From assembly GCA_024803745.1 (NCBI GenBank), contig JANJXV010000189.1, positions 944,861-1,008,860 on the forward strand: a stretch of DNA of 64,000 nucleotides, read 5' to 3'. The translations under genes and the position numbers were made by a program. Below the pieces are notes generated by a model. It searched no databases. It was given only the letters and a program-made list of their open reading frames with translations, and had not been told where the DNA came from. Positions 42,716 through 53,639 of the stretch are shown piece by piece. The first letter of the stretch is position 1, and each line of letters begins with the position of its first letter. This DNA comes from Megascapheus bottae. Its lineage: Eukaryota; Chordata; Mammalia; Rodentia; Geomyidae.

Positions 42716-42767
42716 CACACACGCGCGCGCACGCACCCACACACACACACACACACACATACACACA
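42716..42767 (+). repeat. (CA)n with CG units
   Basis: CA run with a CGCGCG block at 42722-42730. Confidence 0.97.
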
Positions 42768-43036
42768 AAGTAAAAAATGTTTCCTTCTTAAAGCAGTCTA
42801 ATCTTCATATTCAAAACTGTATAACTGATTTTTTTTTTGTTGCTCATACACAGTTCAGTTCACAGATCATTTCCACAGGAACCGATTGCAGCCATGAGAA
42901 CAGCATAACATACCCTGGAATGTACTCCTCTTATTTAATGGGATATAGACCTTACCAAGTTCCCATAGGCAAACTAAATGTTTCTAGGCCATTCAATCTT
43001 CGAACCATAGCCACAAATAACAAGGCCTATATAGTG

Positions 43037-43038
<2 letters not shown>
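42768..43038. other. unassigned sequence
   Basis: Unique sequence between two SINEs. No exon supported. Confidence 0.5.

Positions 43039-43070
<32 letters not shown>
43039..43070 (+). repeat. (TG)n microsatellite
   Basis: TG run at the 3' side of a minus-strand composite SINE. Confidence 0.97.
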
Positions 43071-43071
<1 letters not shown>

Positions 43072-43277
43072 TGGGGCTGGAACTCTGGGCCTGGGCGCTG
43101 TCCCTGGGCTATTCTGCTCAAAGCTACTGCTCTATCCCTTGAGTCATAGCCCAACTTCCCATTTTCTAGTGGTTAATTGGAGTCTCATGGTCTTCAGTGC
43201 CCAGGTTGGCTCTGAACCTTGATACTCAGATCTTAGCCTCCTGAGTAGTTAGGATTACAGCCACCGCACCCAGCTTG
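43071..43277 (-). repeat. composite SINE
   Basis: Minus-strand copy; a deletion removes gataagagtc from the middle. Confidence 0.88.
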
Positions 43278-43346
43278 TCCTTGTGCTTTTTGCCTCAAGT
43301 TTAGCACTTCACCATTTGAGTCATAGCCCCACTTCCTATGTAATCT
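43278..43346 (-). repeat. SINE tail fragment
   Basis: Minus-strand tail (tgcctcaagtttagcacttc) adjoining the previous copy. Confidence 0.6.
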
Positions 43347-43469
43347 CCATGAAGATAGAGGAGTGCCTGGTCTCAGTTTCTGAACCCTTTCTCCCACAAT
43401 TGTATCTCCAGCCCACTTTCAGAGGATAAGCAAAAGAATCTCAGGGATTCAAGACTCGGGACTTGCAAA

Positions 43470-43735
43470 TATATATATATTTGCATTGTCCTTGGACTTT
43501 CTCAAGGCTAGAGCTCCACCACTTGAACCTCAGCACCACTTCTGGCTTTTTTCTATGTATGTGGTACCAAGGAATTGAACCCCGGTCTTCGTGCATGCTA
43601 GGGGCAAGCATTCTACCACTAGGCCAAACTCCCAGTCCCACTTCACAGTCCTGGCTGGCTGTGAATTGGGATCCTCAGATCTCAGCCTCCTGAGTAGCTA
43701 GGATTAGAGGAATGAGCCATCAGTGCCCTGCATAA
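43470..43735 (-). repeat. IDL dimer joined to a composite SINE head
   Basis: Minus-strand IDL (43470-43640, missing the 3' end of the second unit) is followed by a minus-strand composite head (43641-43735, gatcctcagatctcagcctc). A likely IDL insertion in a composite SINE whose tail is lost. Confidence 0.82.
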
Positions 43736-44185
43736 CATTCCAGTTTTATCAGAAAGTTTGATATCAACGTTTGTTTATAAGTTCCTTTAGGCAAGTACAT
43801 CTTTGCTTCTCTAGAGTTCATGCTGAAGAGTACAACAAAAAATCATGGGATGAATACAGGTTTAATATTAGAGAAATCTGCAAATTTATTTTCCAGAATA
43901 CTTGTGTGTTGTTTTCCACTATCACTAGCAATGTGGGAGCAATTCCATCTTCTCAAATCCTTGTTAGTAATGGTTAGTATCATGATTTTTCATTTTAGTC
44001 GTTCTGATATAAGTAGCTGGTAAAATTTCATTGTATTTGGATTTTTCTAATTCCTAATGAGGATAAACTCTAATTCAAGAAAAAGCAAAAACAACTGAGA
44101 TTTCCAACAACATCACAACTATGGTGCAGATACTCCATGGTTTGTTGCCTACATTCACGGGGGAAGAAATATTTGTAATTAGAAG
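43736..44185. other. unassigned sequence
   Basis: No repeat recognised. Overlapping plus frames at 43771-44023 lack a domain. Confidence 0.45.
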
Positions 44186-44270
44186 TCAGTCTGGGAGAGC
44201 AGCTCAAGTAATAGAGCATCTGCCTAGTAAGTTCTAATCAGGACTTGAGTTCAAATCCCAGTAACACACA
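44186..44270 (+). repeat. ID-like tRNA-derived monomer
   Basis: A tRNA-like unit: gagcagctcaagtaatagag, ctgcctagtaag, ttgagttcaaatcccagta. Followed by irregular CA repeats to 44302. Confidence 0.65.
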
Positions 44271-44302
44271 TACTACACCACACATACACACACACACACA
44301 CA

Positions 44303-45821
44303 AAGTTGATGAAAGATGCAATATTGTTTTTCCATCCATATCCTTCCCACAAAAGTTAGGATGGGAGCCTTGGCCCAGCCCACACAAAGGTAACATTCCA
44401 GCAATCTGATACAAGACATCAGTGAAGAACATAACCCATGCTGCAGGTTGAATCACACGCCCCTAGCTGGGGACTATAGACTGGATCTCCTCCTGAGGTC
44501 ACACTGAGGCTCACACTCCCTCACGCATCCAAACTGACTTATCCCTGCCTTCCTCCTGTATCTCCAGCCTTTCCTAAACAAGGAGACAGACACCAGGGCA
44601 TGGATAGGACAGGCTGCATTGCACATGCATAAGAGAACAACTTGCCCCACTGAAACTCTGACCGATTGGAAACAGCTGGTTGGAACAGTATAAAAAGTAC
44701 CAGGCCACTTCCCACACACAGATGCATGCATAATCAAGAATTCCAGAGCTGTGGGAAATGCTCTCTTTCCAGGGAACAGCAAAGACGTGTGTCCATTGAG
44801 CAGCAGACAGACAGAAAGACCAAATGAGAGGGAGGTAGCAGTGGGCTGAGGGAGGTGAACCATACCATGTGCCTTGGTTAGGACACACTCTGTGTTCTCA
44901 GATAGGACACAGGCTGAAGTCTCTGCTTCTCCCTGTTGTATGGATGAAACAGCCAAGCAGAGCTACAAGGAGTGTCCTCAACCTAAACCCCAAAAATGAG
45001 TATATGTTCACAAAGACAGGGAGTTATTCAGAGAAGTTCAGGATAATAGATGGGTAGATGTTTGATCCAGGATCACTGAATTTTCAGCATGTATTCGCCA
45101 GGAGGAGGAGTGAACTAATAGAGAACAGATTGAAAATGGGTAGGAGATGAGAGAGAGTACACGAGGTCAGAGTTCAAGTAGTGATTGTGGAAAGAGAAGA
45201 CAGCTCTGATTTTCACAAGCCTGAGCTATGTAATCGGACAACTATTTATGGCTCTCTTCCAGAGCCCATCCTGAGAGCACATTGAGGAATGTCCCTGTAT
45301 ACCAGTCTTTCTGCCACCTCCAATTACCCTGAAATTCACCTTCAATCTGGTAGGGAGTGGGGCTCTGAATTTCCCAAAGTCATCTGTTCCGCAGTCCTGT
45401 GCCATCTGTTTCTCTGGCTTTGGCTGTTCCCATACTCCACCACCTCCCCTGTGCCTAGTGAACTCAAGTCTGTGTTTAGGGCTGGAGGGATCATTGGACA
45501 CTGGGGGATGGGAGGTTGCTGTGTCTGAATTCTGAATGTCTAGACAGCAAGACCGACATACAGTGAGCTCACTTTTGCCTGCAGGATGTCAGTATCCCAA
45601 GCAGTGGATCTGAGAGTATTTTCCTAGCTGGACCTTTCACTTTCCCTCTGTGATGATGCAGCTTTGTAAACCTGAGAAGGGTGGGACTTTTGACCCTGAT
45701 TGGCCAGATGGGAGAAGCTAAGCAAGACGACCACTGAATAATGACCAAGGAAAAACCCTTTCATCCATCTCTTCTGGCTAGTTGCTGATTACCAGTATTG
45801 TCTATTCTTGGATTTCCCCTG
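44303..45821. other. SINE-free unique stretch
   Basis: About 1.5 kb without SINEs. Minus-strand frames at 44474-44956 (160 codons) and 45226-45501 (91 codons) are the longest outside simple repeats. Neither shows a recognisable domain, and I see no matching splice context, so I leave them uncalled. Confidence 0.5.
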
Positions 45822-46216
45822 CCCCCAACTCATGCTGGCCCTCTACTACTTCAGTCAAACCTCCACTTCTGGATTTTTGCTGGCTAACTGGAAATAAGAG
45901 ACTTTGGGATTCGTCTACCTGGGCTGGGCTGTTTTTATTGTTGTTTGGGGGAGGGGGGTTGCCAGTTCTGGGGCTTGAACTCCGGGCCTGAGCACTGTCC
46001 TTGGGCTTTCCTCAAGGCTAGAGTTCTACCACTTGAGCCACAGCACCACTTCTGGCTTTTCTATGCATGTGGTATCCAGGAATCGAACCTGAGTCTTTGT
46101 GCATGCTAGGCAAGCACTCTACCACTAGGCTAAACTCCGGTCCATCTGGGCTGTCTGAACCTCAATCCTCAGATCTCAGCTTCCTACATAGCTAGGATTA
46201 CAGGTGTGAGCCACTA
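45822..46216 (-). repeat. composite SINE split by an IDL dimer
   Basis: The remaining tail and middle lie at 45822-45930; the head lies at 46144-46216 (gctaggattacaggtgtgag). Confidence 0.86.
45931..46143 (-). repeat. IDL dimer SINE inserted in a composite SINE
   Basis: T-rich start, second unit and left unit. The B box keeps gaatcgaacc. The flanks share ctgggctg. Confidence 0.9.
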
Positions 46217-46798
46217 GAATATGACCCACTTTGGGCCATATTCTGAGATGTACCCTCTTGCCTCTATTCTGATCTAGACTGTCCTCCATTCTGTGGGCTG
46301 AACACCTCTGAGCATGGCATTCCAGACTCCAGTTCAGTCAGTAGCTGGTCCCTGTGGCTACACCAGAGAGCTCTTTTCCTCCCAATCTCCACAAAACTTC
46401 AAGGCTCCAGTGACCTCTGAAAAGCAGACAAAGTTGTTTCCGTGTGTATCTTAGCAGGGCATGTGAACATTACATTGCTCAACTTCTCAGAAATCTATTG
46501 CTGCCCTGTCCCTGGAGGACAAGATCCATGATTCTTCACAGGAGTGCAGCCCCATCCCCAGTGGGGGAACTTCTGCTGACCCCACTTCCTCCCTTACATT
46601 GTATAATACAACCTCACAGTCTCCTGTACACTTAATCAACAAACAACACAGACAGCTCCTGTGACTAAGTGTGTGGCTTTTTCCCATGCCAGGCAAGCCA
46701 TCAATGCTGCAGTGGAGACCAGTGGTACATCCCCTAACTCCATTCAATCCTGGGTGATAGTGTCAGATCCCACAGGCTCCAGGGCTCAGTTCCCCAGG
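46217..46798. other. unassigned sequence
   Basis: No repeat or exon recognised. Confidence 0.5.
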
Positions 46799-46813
46799 CA
46801 CCTCTCTACTTTT

Positions 46814-47042
46814 GTGTGTGTGTGTGTGTGTGAGTCATGGGACTTGAACTCGGCCTAAGCGCTGTCACTGAGCTCTTTAGCTCAAGGCCACCGCCCTACC
46901 CCTTGAGCCAAGTCCACTTCCCATTTTCTAGAGTTTATTTGGAGATAAGAGCTCAAGTCCTTTTGTGCCCATGCTGGCTTTGAACCTTGATCTTCAGATC
47001 TCAGCCTCCTGAGTAGCTAAGATTAGCCACTGTGCCCAGCCA
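46814..47042 (-). repeat. composite SINE with target duplication
   Basis: Minus-strand copy beginning with a TG run. Exact 15-bp duplication cacctctctactttt at 46799-46813 and 47043-47057, so the TG run belongs to the inserted unit. Confidence 0.93.
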
Positions 47043-47057
47043 CACCTCTCTACTTTT

Positions 47058-47559
47058 TTGCCCTGAAACATCATCCCAATCACAAACCCCAAGTTGTTTT
47101 ACCTGTATTTTGACTGACTTGCTACAAAACAGGATTCCCCTCTCCCCATCCCTGGCTGGACTTGGTTAATTTTCCTAGAGAGGCTCTGGGAACTCTAGGA
47201 AACACGTTTATTTATGACTAAGAATAAAAGGAAGCATGGGAAGGAGCAGGGAGCTTCCATATCCAGGTGTGCAGTAGGATCAAACCCTCCAGACAACTAA
47301 GAAATGTTTAAACACTGCTTTGGCTAGGCCTATGAATTAACTAAAAGCAGAAAGGAAGTTTGAATGTCTTCCTCCATTCCGTACATGTCCTTGTTTTAAG
47401 CCATTCTCTCCAAAGTCACTTTGCACTCACCTTGGAATCTTGTGATTAGGTCTCACATGCATAGTGTCTTTATAGGAACCAAACCCTCTATCCCTGAGGA
47501 ACAACAGTGCATCTTCAGGAAAGATCATTTATGGTTTGTTTATCCTGATTGGTGATAAT
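47058..47559. other. unassigned sequence
   Basis: No repeat or exon recognised. Confidence 0.5.
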
Positions 47560-47770
47560 AGCTACAACAATCTCTCCTGAAATCCTCCCAAAATAAGGAC
47601 TGTAAGAATGATCACCCGGGCCACACTTTGACCGAGACTGTGTATTCTACATACCTTTCTTTTCCTGCCCCTAGTTTGTTTATTTAAGTGTATAGATCCA
47701 TGACTGTATCCTGAAAATGACTGAAGATGTTCTGAAGAGCCATTTTCTTGAGGCAGGTTGGTTATAAGAA
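47560..47770 (+). repeat. LTR-like fragment, family X copy C
   Basis: Aligns by eye to 6940-7150: ataaggactgtaagaatgat, ttctacatacct, ttcctgcc. Cut by the composite SINE at 47779. Confidence 0.45.
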
Positions 47771-47778
47771 AAGAATCT

Positions 47779-48024
47779 GGCCATGGCAGGGTGACTCATG
47801 CCTGTAATCCTAGCTACTCAGGAGACTGAGATCTGAGGATCGAGGTTCAAAGCCAGCCTGTGTACGAAAGTACATGAGAGTCTTATCTTCAATTAACCAG
47901 TAGAAAATGGGAAGTAGCACTGTGGTTCCAGGGGTAGGGAGGTAGTCTTGAGCTGAAGAGCTCAGAGAGACAGTGCCTAGGCCCAGGGTTCAGGCCCCAT
48001 GACCAACAGGAAAAAAAAAAAAAG
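47779..48024 (+). repeat. composite SINE
   Basis: Near consensus, long A tail. The flanks share aaaagaatctg, a likely 11-bp duplication. Confidence 0.92.
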
Positions 48025-48424
48025 AATCTGAAGACAGAACCCTCTCCTAATCACACCCTGGGAGACGGCCCCTTCCTTGGCAGTTAGGGCTTTGCTCTAT
48101 GGATAGAAAAACTCAATGTCAGTTCTAACCAAACTGTTAGAAATACAGTGAAACCCCTGAGCTTGTTTATCAGCCTGAGCTTTGCTCAATAAGCACCCAC
48201 TTAAGGCTTCACATATGTACATTGCATCTCATATGTGTGTATATGTGTATTATATATACTTAAAATTGTGGGACGGCAACTTCATAGGTGCACAGATCCT
48301 GTCCAGACAACTCTACAAGTCATGGTAAGATGGGACCACAGTCATTACTATGAACATGGAATATAAAATTTTAACCACATGATTGTTCTTGTGCCAACTT
48401 TTCCCTTAAAGATGTACTTTCTCA
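48025..48424. other. unassigned sequence, possibly LTR remnant
   Basis: May continue the interrupted element at 47560, but no clear match. Confidence 0.35.
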
Positions 48425-48626
48425 GGCCAGGAGTTTGGCCTAGTGGTAGAGTATTTGCCTAGCAGGCACGAAGACCCGGGTTCGATTCCTTGGTACCACG
48501 TACATAGAAAAGAGCTGGAAGTGGTGTTGTGGCTCAAAGTGGTATAGCTCTAGACTTGAGAAAAATCCAAGGACAGTGCTGAGGCCCTGAGTTCAAGCCC
48601 CATGACTGGCAAAAAAAAAAAAAAGA
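48425..48626 (+). repeat. IDL dimer SINE
   Basis: Near-consensus dimer with exact B box (gggttcgattcc). Confidence 0.93.
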
Positions 48627-48639
48627 TGTACATCTCTCT

Positions 48640-48800
48640 CTACTAAACTTCCTACTTTATCTTCATTCAATTCTTTGTTAGAGTTGCCAAGAATCTGGGA
48701 TCTTGGCCTCCTTCACCACGTACCAGTAACATATCCATGGCTGCAATAAATCTTCGTTCCTCTGCCCTTCCCGTAGGGGTTAGTTCTCCGACTCAACTTG
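48640..48800 (+). repeat. LTR-like 3' fragment
   Basis: R-U5-like order: ttgccaagaatctgggatct, ccatggctgcaataaatctt with AATAAA at 48747-48752, then CT-rich sequence. No internal region nearby. Confidence 0.45.
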
Positions 48801-49642
48801 TGGAATGCCGCAAGTTTGGCCTGAGGTTTAAAAATTCCGAGTTCAGAACCTGCCTATGTGTTCCACTTCATCACCATTCAAATACTCCTTCGGTTTGAAC
48901 AGAGTCTTTGTTGTGTAAGAATGATCCATGTTATCATTATCCATCAGTGATCAACTCAACCTGCAGCCCCTCTGCAGTCATCAGATGTCGAGGGTGGGGC
49001 TGCCTTGGCCCTTCTAGTGCCTAGACCCCCTTCCTGAGTCTCTCTAGAGATTACCAGTAACCAGTCATCCCTACAACACACACAAATACCATTTATTGTT
49101 TTAAAGATTTGAAGGGTTTTGTAAGTGAGCCAGGAGCCAGAGACAAAGACCAAAATATCTATCTCACAATATTCCAGCCAGCAACTACAAAGCACTTGTA
49201 AATCTTACAATATGCGCCCATGTTTTATGGCTTCAGATGGTACATGCTGTACCTTCTAGAATGACTCTACATAGTCTCCTTGCTGCTTGCTAGCTTTAAA
49301 AAAAAAACAAAACACCTTTCTCTTCATCTTCCATTCCCCCCTTAAGCATGGTGTCCAGTTATCCAGTTCTGATTACTGCCCTGGAGAAAACGAGCTTCCT
49401 CTGGGTTCTCCTTACCGTGCTTCTCCTGGATCTATTATTGCATACATCACCACAAGGACAGGGCTGCCCTTAAAATGTTGGTTCTTTTAGATCTAGGCTC
49501 ATTGCACCCACACATATGATAAGCAAACCTTTCCAATTAATAGAAGACCATTATTTTCTATAATTAAAAGGAAAATTCTCCACAGGAATTTCCAGGTTAT
49601 TTTTATGGAGGAAAGTAGAAAGTCACCTTAAGAAGTCAGAAG
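48801..49642. other. unassigned sequence
   Basis: No repeat or exon recognised with confidence. Confidence 0.45.
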
Positions 49643-49852
49643 TTGGGGTTGGGAGCATGGCCTAGTGGTAGAGTGCTTGCCTAGCATCCATGATGCCTTG
49701 GGTTCTATTCCTCAGTACCAAATAGACAGAAAAAACTAGAACTCATGCTGTGGCTCCAATGGTAGAACATTAGCCCCAAGAAAGCTCAAAGACAGAGTTC
49801 AAGCCCCAGTACTGGCAAAAACAAAAACAAAACCAAAAAAAAAAAAAAAACA
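49643..49852 (+). repeat. IDL dimer SINE
   Basis: Diverged dimer (ttgggagcatggcctagtgg) with a deletion in the second unit. Confidence 0.88.
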
Positions 49853-49859
49853 GTCAGCT

Positions 49860-50395
49860 CAGTAGTAAATCTCACGGAGAACCAAAACATTTCCACTCTA
49901 ACTCAGACTTCCACTATTAGGAAAAATAAAAACCGCCATGTCTACTTTGATCCCTGACAATCTGGAATTTTGGAGGATAATTATTTATTTTCCCTCTAAT
50001 CTTCAATGAAAATCTAAGTTCCATGATGCTACATCCACCTACTCATCAAGGTTCTAGCATAAAGGAGGAGGAGGAGGAGAAGGAGGAGGAAGCAGCCAAT
50101 CCATGAGGTCCTAGTAGCCTAATAAAATCCTGCCCCAGTCCCTAGGGGGGAAATTCTAGGAACCTAGGGAGCCTAGTGGACTCTCCAGGCAGGGGAATCC
50201 AGAGCTGTTCCCTTTGTAAGTATGCTGTTGGAAGAGTGACTCTGAGAGTAACAGGTCACTGATGAGAATTTGGCCAAGGATAAAGGAGTTGTCAGGGTGA
50301 ACCATGACTCATTTCTGAAATGAGTAATTTTGATTTCTCTTGAACACTTGGTAGTGTCCATTATATCTCCCTGTTTAGGTTAGGACTTTTACTGT
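49860..50395. other. unassigned sequence
   Basis: A short GGA tract lies at 50065-50092. Otherwise no feature. Confidence 0.5.
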
Positions 50396-50399
50396 ACTT

Positions 50400-50830
50400 G
50401 TGGAGGCCAATTTCTAAGATGGTCTCTCATAGATACCACCTCCTTGGTTTCACACCTTTGTAGAGTCCTTTCCAACACAAATGAACGTGACAAAACATGT
50501 TACTGATGGCAATTCACATGAGATTTATGGCTACCGTCTTGGTGAGTGCTTTCTCCTTCTTCCTCCCCTCCCACTTCTCTCCCCAATTATATTTTGGGGG
50601 AAAAAGCTTCTTGCCACATCAAAAGAAGCTCCCTGAGTTGGCCTGCTCAGGATAGAACCAGAATCTCTAGCCAGTCATCAGTGACAACACATGGATGAGC
50701 TTCAGTGGAGATTTTCAGCCCCTGTCAAACCTTCAGACAAGACCACAGCCCTGCTGACAGCTTGATTGCAACGTCATGGGAGATCGGAGCCAGAAGACCC
50801 ACAGTAAGCCACACTTAGATTACTAATCTC
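50400..50830 (+). repeat. MLT1-type MaLR LTR
   Basis: Matches the mammal-wide MLT1 pattern: aagatggtctctcatagat, gatgagcttcagtggagatt, tgtcaaaccttcagacaaga, cagcttgattgcaacgtcat, gagccagaagacccacagta. Diverged. The ttggtgagtgctt inside could mimic a splice donor but belongs to the repeat. Confidence 0.75.
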
Positions 50831-51832
50831 TTTGTCAGGCAATCATAATTAATACCATCTGTATGGAAAATCAGAGATCACATGACTATTATCATCTACA
50901 AAGTATCAAAACTACAGTATGAGTGAGTACAATGGTGCTTTGTAGAGAGAAAAAGGCAATACGTTTACCTAGGTCGGTGACTGGTGAGGCAGCTTGCCAT
51001 TAGCGCGTGATTCAGAGTTTCAGCATCTATGAAATAACCTGTGTGTGCGTGCCCATTTGCACATATATGTGAATTCCTCTTCATTTATGTTTGAAATGAA
51101 TGAGAAGAAAAAGGCTTTTTTTAAGACCTCCTGGCAGTCTAGTTGTGTGTGCCTGGCTGCAATTCCTCATTAAACCATATTCCAAAAATTCCTTAAAAGC
51201 CTCAAGTGAGTATGGGCAGGAAATACCTGCTAAAGATGGTAATATGGAGACCCGGGGTTATAAAATACTCTGTGATTGCAGAGACACACCATAGGAGTGT
51301 TCTGACACCTGTCACTGCATCTTGCATTAATTCAGTCCCCTACCGAACACTGCCGTTGGTTGCTCTTGACGAAGGCCAAGGGATGCAAGTTAATGCTGCA
51401 ATTTTCCTGTAGTGAAAAGACCTGCAGTCATGACTCTTCACTGAGGTTTTGGAGTGTTTCTGTTAAAGCAGTTAAACTCAAGAATTCATAATGAGCTGGA
51501 AAAAAAATCCCACTGCAGCTGAATCCCATAAAAACACATTCTTTGAGTTAGAATGAAATTTAAAATAAAATGAAATATCTGAGGGTTTCCCACCCACTGC
51601 CACAGGACTATATATTCTCAGAGAGGCTGGATAGTTGGCTCAAATTACAACAGAATAGAAAGGGTGATTTGTACTATACAGAAAATGTGGCCCGTTGTAC
51701 AACATGATTGCTTCTCCTTTATTTCTAGATAGCATTTCTCATGGTATTAAAGTTGGAATGATCTCAAAAGGTCACAAATGGAAAGTTAAAAAGGAACTAT
51801 ATTATTTCATATTAGAAGACAGTATAATTTGA
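50831..51832. other. SINE-free unique stretch
   Basis: About 1 kb without SINEs. No credible exon; possibly conserved non-coding. Confidence 0.5.
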
Positions 51833-52043
51833 GCATTGGTGGCTCACATCTGTAGTCCTAACTACTCAAAAGTCTGAGATCAGAGGATCACAGTTCGAAG
51901 CCAGCCTTAGTAGAAAAGTTTATAAACTCTCTTACTGTCAATAAATCAGTGATCAAATCTGAACTGGAGTTCTGGCTCCAGTGGTTTAATGCCAGCCTTG
52001 AGCTAAAAAGCTAAATTCCATTCAAGTTCAAGCCCCAATGCTA

Positions 52044-52044
<1 letters not shown>
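51833..52044 (+). repeat. composite SINE
   Basis: Diverged copy ending in a CA run. Confidence 0.85.
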
Positions 52045-52074
<30 letters not shown>

Positions 52075-52170
52075 GAAAGAATGCATAAACAAGAAGGAAA
52101 GGAAGGAAGGAAGGAAGGAGGGAGGGAGGGAGGGAGGGAGGGAGGGAGGGAGGGAGGGAGGGAGGGGAGG
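52044..52170 (+). repeat. (CA)n then GGAA/GGGA tract
   Basis: CA run at 52044-52069, then GGAA and GGGA units at 52093-52170. Follows a SINE tail. Confidence 0.96.
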
Positions 52171-52594
52171 AATGTAGAGAGGGAGAGAAAAAGAGAGACT
52201 AGCCTAATAAAGGAGTGAAAAGAAGTGGCGCCCAAGTTCTTGAAAGATCTCCGCCTATGTTCAGAAAAGACAGGAATATGCCTCACTTTCATTAGTCTAT
52301 TATCCCTTCTCTATCATTCCTCTTCCTCTTCTGTATCTGTAACCCTTCAAACCCTTGGAGTGGAGAAGGTGATTTATGAGCAAAGCTCCCTTCTCTCCAG
52401 TTTCCAGCCACAGGAAAATATTATCCTTTATTCCCAACACCCATCTCGCAGATATTGGCTTTTTCCATGGGATGAGCTTTGAGTCCTGGGTTTGATAATA
52501 GTCACCCTATCTGAGGTTTAAGTATTTCAAGGGCAAGGCCTCACCCTGCAGTTGTGAGCATGTTATAAGAAACACTTGATTAAAATGTTTTATC
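52171..52594. other. unassigned sequence
   Basis: No supported feature. Confidence 0.5.
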
Positions 52595-53275
52595 AATCTG
52601 CTTTAGATGCTGTAATTAAATATCCAAGAAATGGGTGGCTTAAGGAACAAAAAAAAAAGGTTGTTTTTTTCTTACTCATGGAGGCTAGAGATCAAGATAT
52701 AAGCAGGTTAGCCTGGAAGCAATAGGAGGGAATGATGAAAGGGATGATATTGATCAAGTGGCACTTATAAACTTTCTTTTGCACTTATAAACTTATTTGT
52801 TGAATAGTAATTTCTTTGTATAACTATTTGAAGATAGTAGTAGTAATAATAATAATAATAATAATGGCTTCTCTTTAGGCCTTCAGCCTTTTTTTTTTTT
52901 TTTTTTTGCCAGTCCTGGGCTTGAGCTCAGGGCCTGAGCACTGTCCTTGGACTTTCTCAAGGCTAGAGCTCGACCACTTGAGCCTCAGCACCATTACTGG
53001 CTTTTTTCTATGTATGTGGTACTGAGGAATCGAACCCGGGTCTTCGTGCATGCTAGGCAAGCACTCTACCACTAGGCCAAACTCCCGGCCCTAGGCCTTC
53101 AGCCTTAATCCTAGTGTCCTATAGTTTGTCTGTCCCAATCTGTTTTTATGAGGATCTTGTCACATTGGACTAGACTCCATCTACATGATCTCTTTTTAAC
53201 TTACTCACCTCTTTTAAGATCCCTCTCTCACATTCTGAGGTCTTGAGAATTTGTGCGGGACACAGTAGACAAATA
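52595..53275 (-). repeat. MaLR-type LTR split by an IDL dimer
   Basis: The left part has ttagatgctgtaattaaata and gaaatgggtggcttaaggaa. The right part has atgaggatcttgtcacattg, tttttaacttactcacctct and cacattctgaggtcttgaga. This is the minus strand of an MLT/MST-class LTR. Confidence 0.75.
52891..53091 (-). repeat. IDL dimer SINE inserted in a MaLR LTR
   Basis: Exact 15-bp duplication taggccttcagcctt at 52876-52890 and 53092-53106. Near-consensus, so among the youngest insertions. Confidence 0.95.
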
Positions 53276-53639
53276 TTCATAAATAGTAATAATCATATTG
53301 GAATGTTTAAAAAGTGTCTTGAGTCACAGAGATGTGATTTTTAAACCCTGTTGTCCTAGAGTTCACTCTGGACCAGCTGAAGAAGCACCCCGAGGGCTTG
53401 TGTCTTCATTTAATTCCTACAGGAGTTGGCTGTGTCACCTAGGGCTAATTTTCAGAACTATTTTCAACACTGTCCAGCCTGGTTACCAAGAGGGTGATGG
53501 GCCATAGAAAAACCATTTTGCAGGAAAGTTCACTACGAGTGAGTAGGACAGGAAGGGAGGCTGGCAGTAGATGGAGACATACCACAATCCTTTCTGGAGG
53601 AAAGGCACAGAAAGCGACTAGTGGCCGCCGAAGGGGGCT
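53276..53639. other. unassigned sequence left of the CpG island
   Basis: No repeat recognised. GC content rises towards 53600. If the minus-strand exon model is right this is the beginning of intron 1. Confidence 0.45.

Noticed and set aside
42695..43222. 175-codon plus-strand frame, the longest in the window
   Set aside because: Both ends lie in CA/TG microsatellites and composite SINEs; the unique middle shows no domain.
50500..50560. Possible exon with a donor-like ttggtgagtgc
   Set aside because: The surrounding sequence is an MLT1-type LTR, so the donor-like site is incidental.
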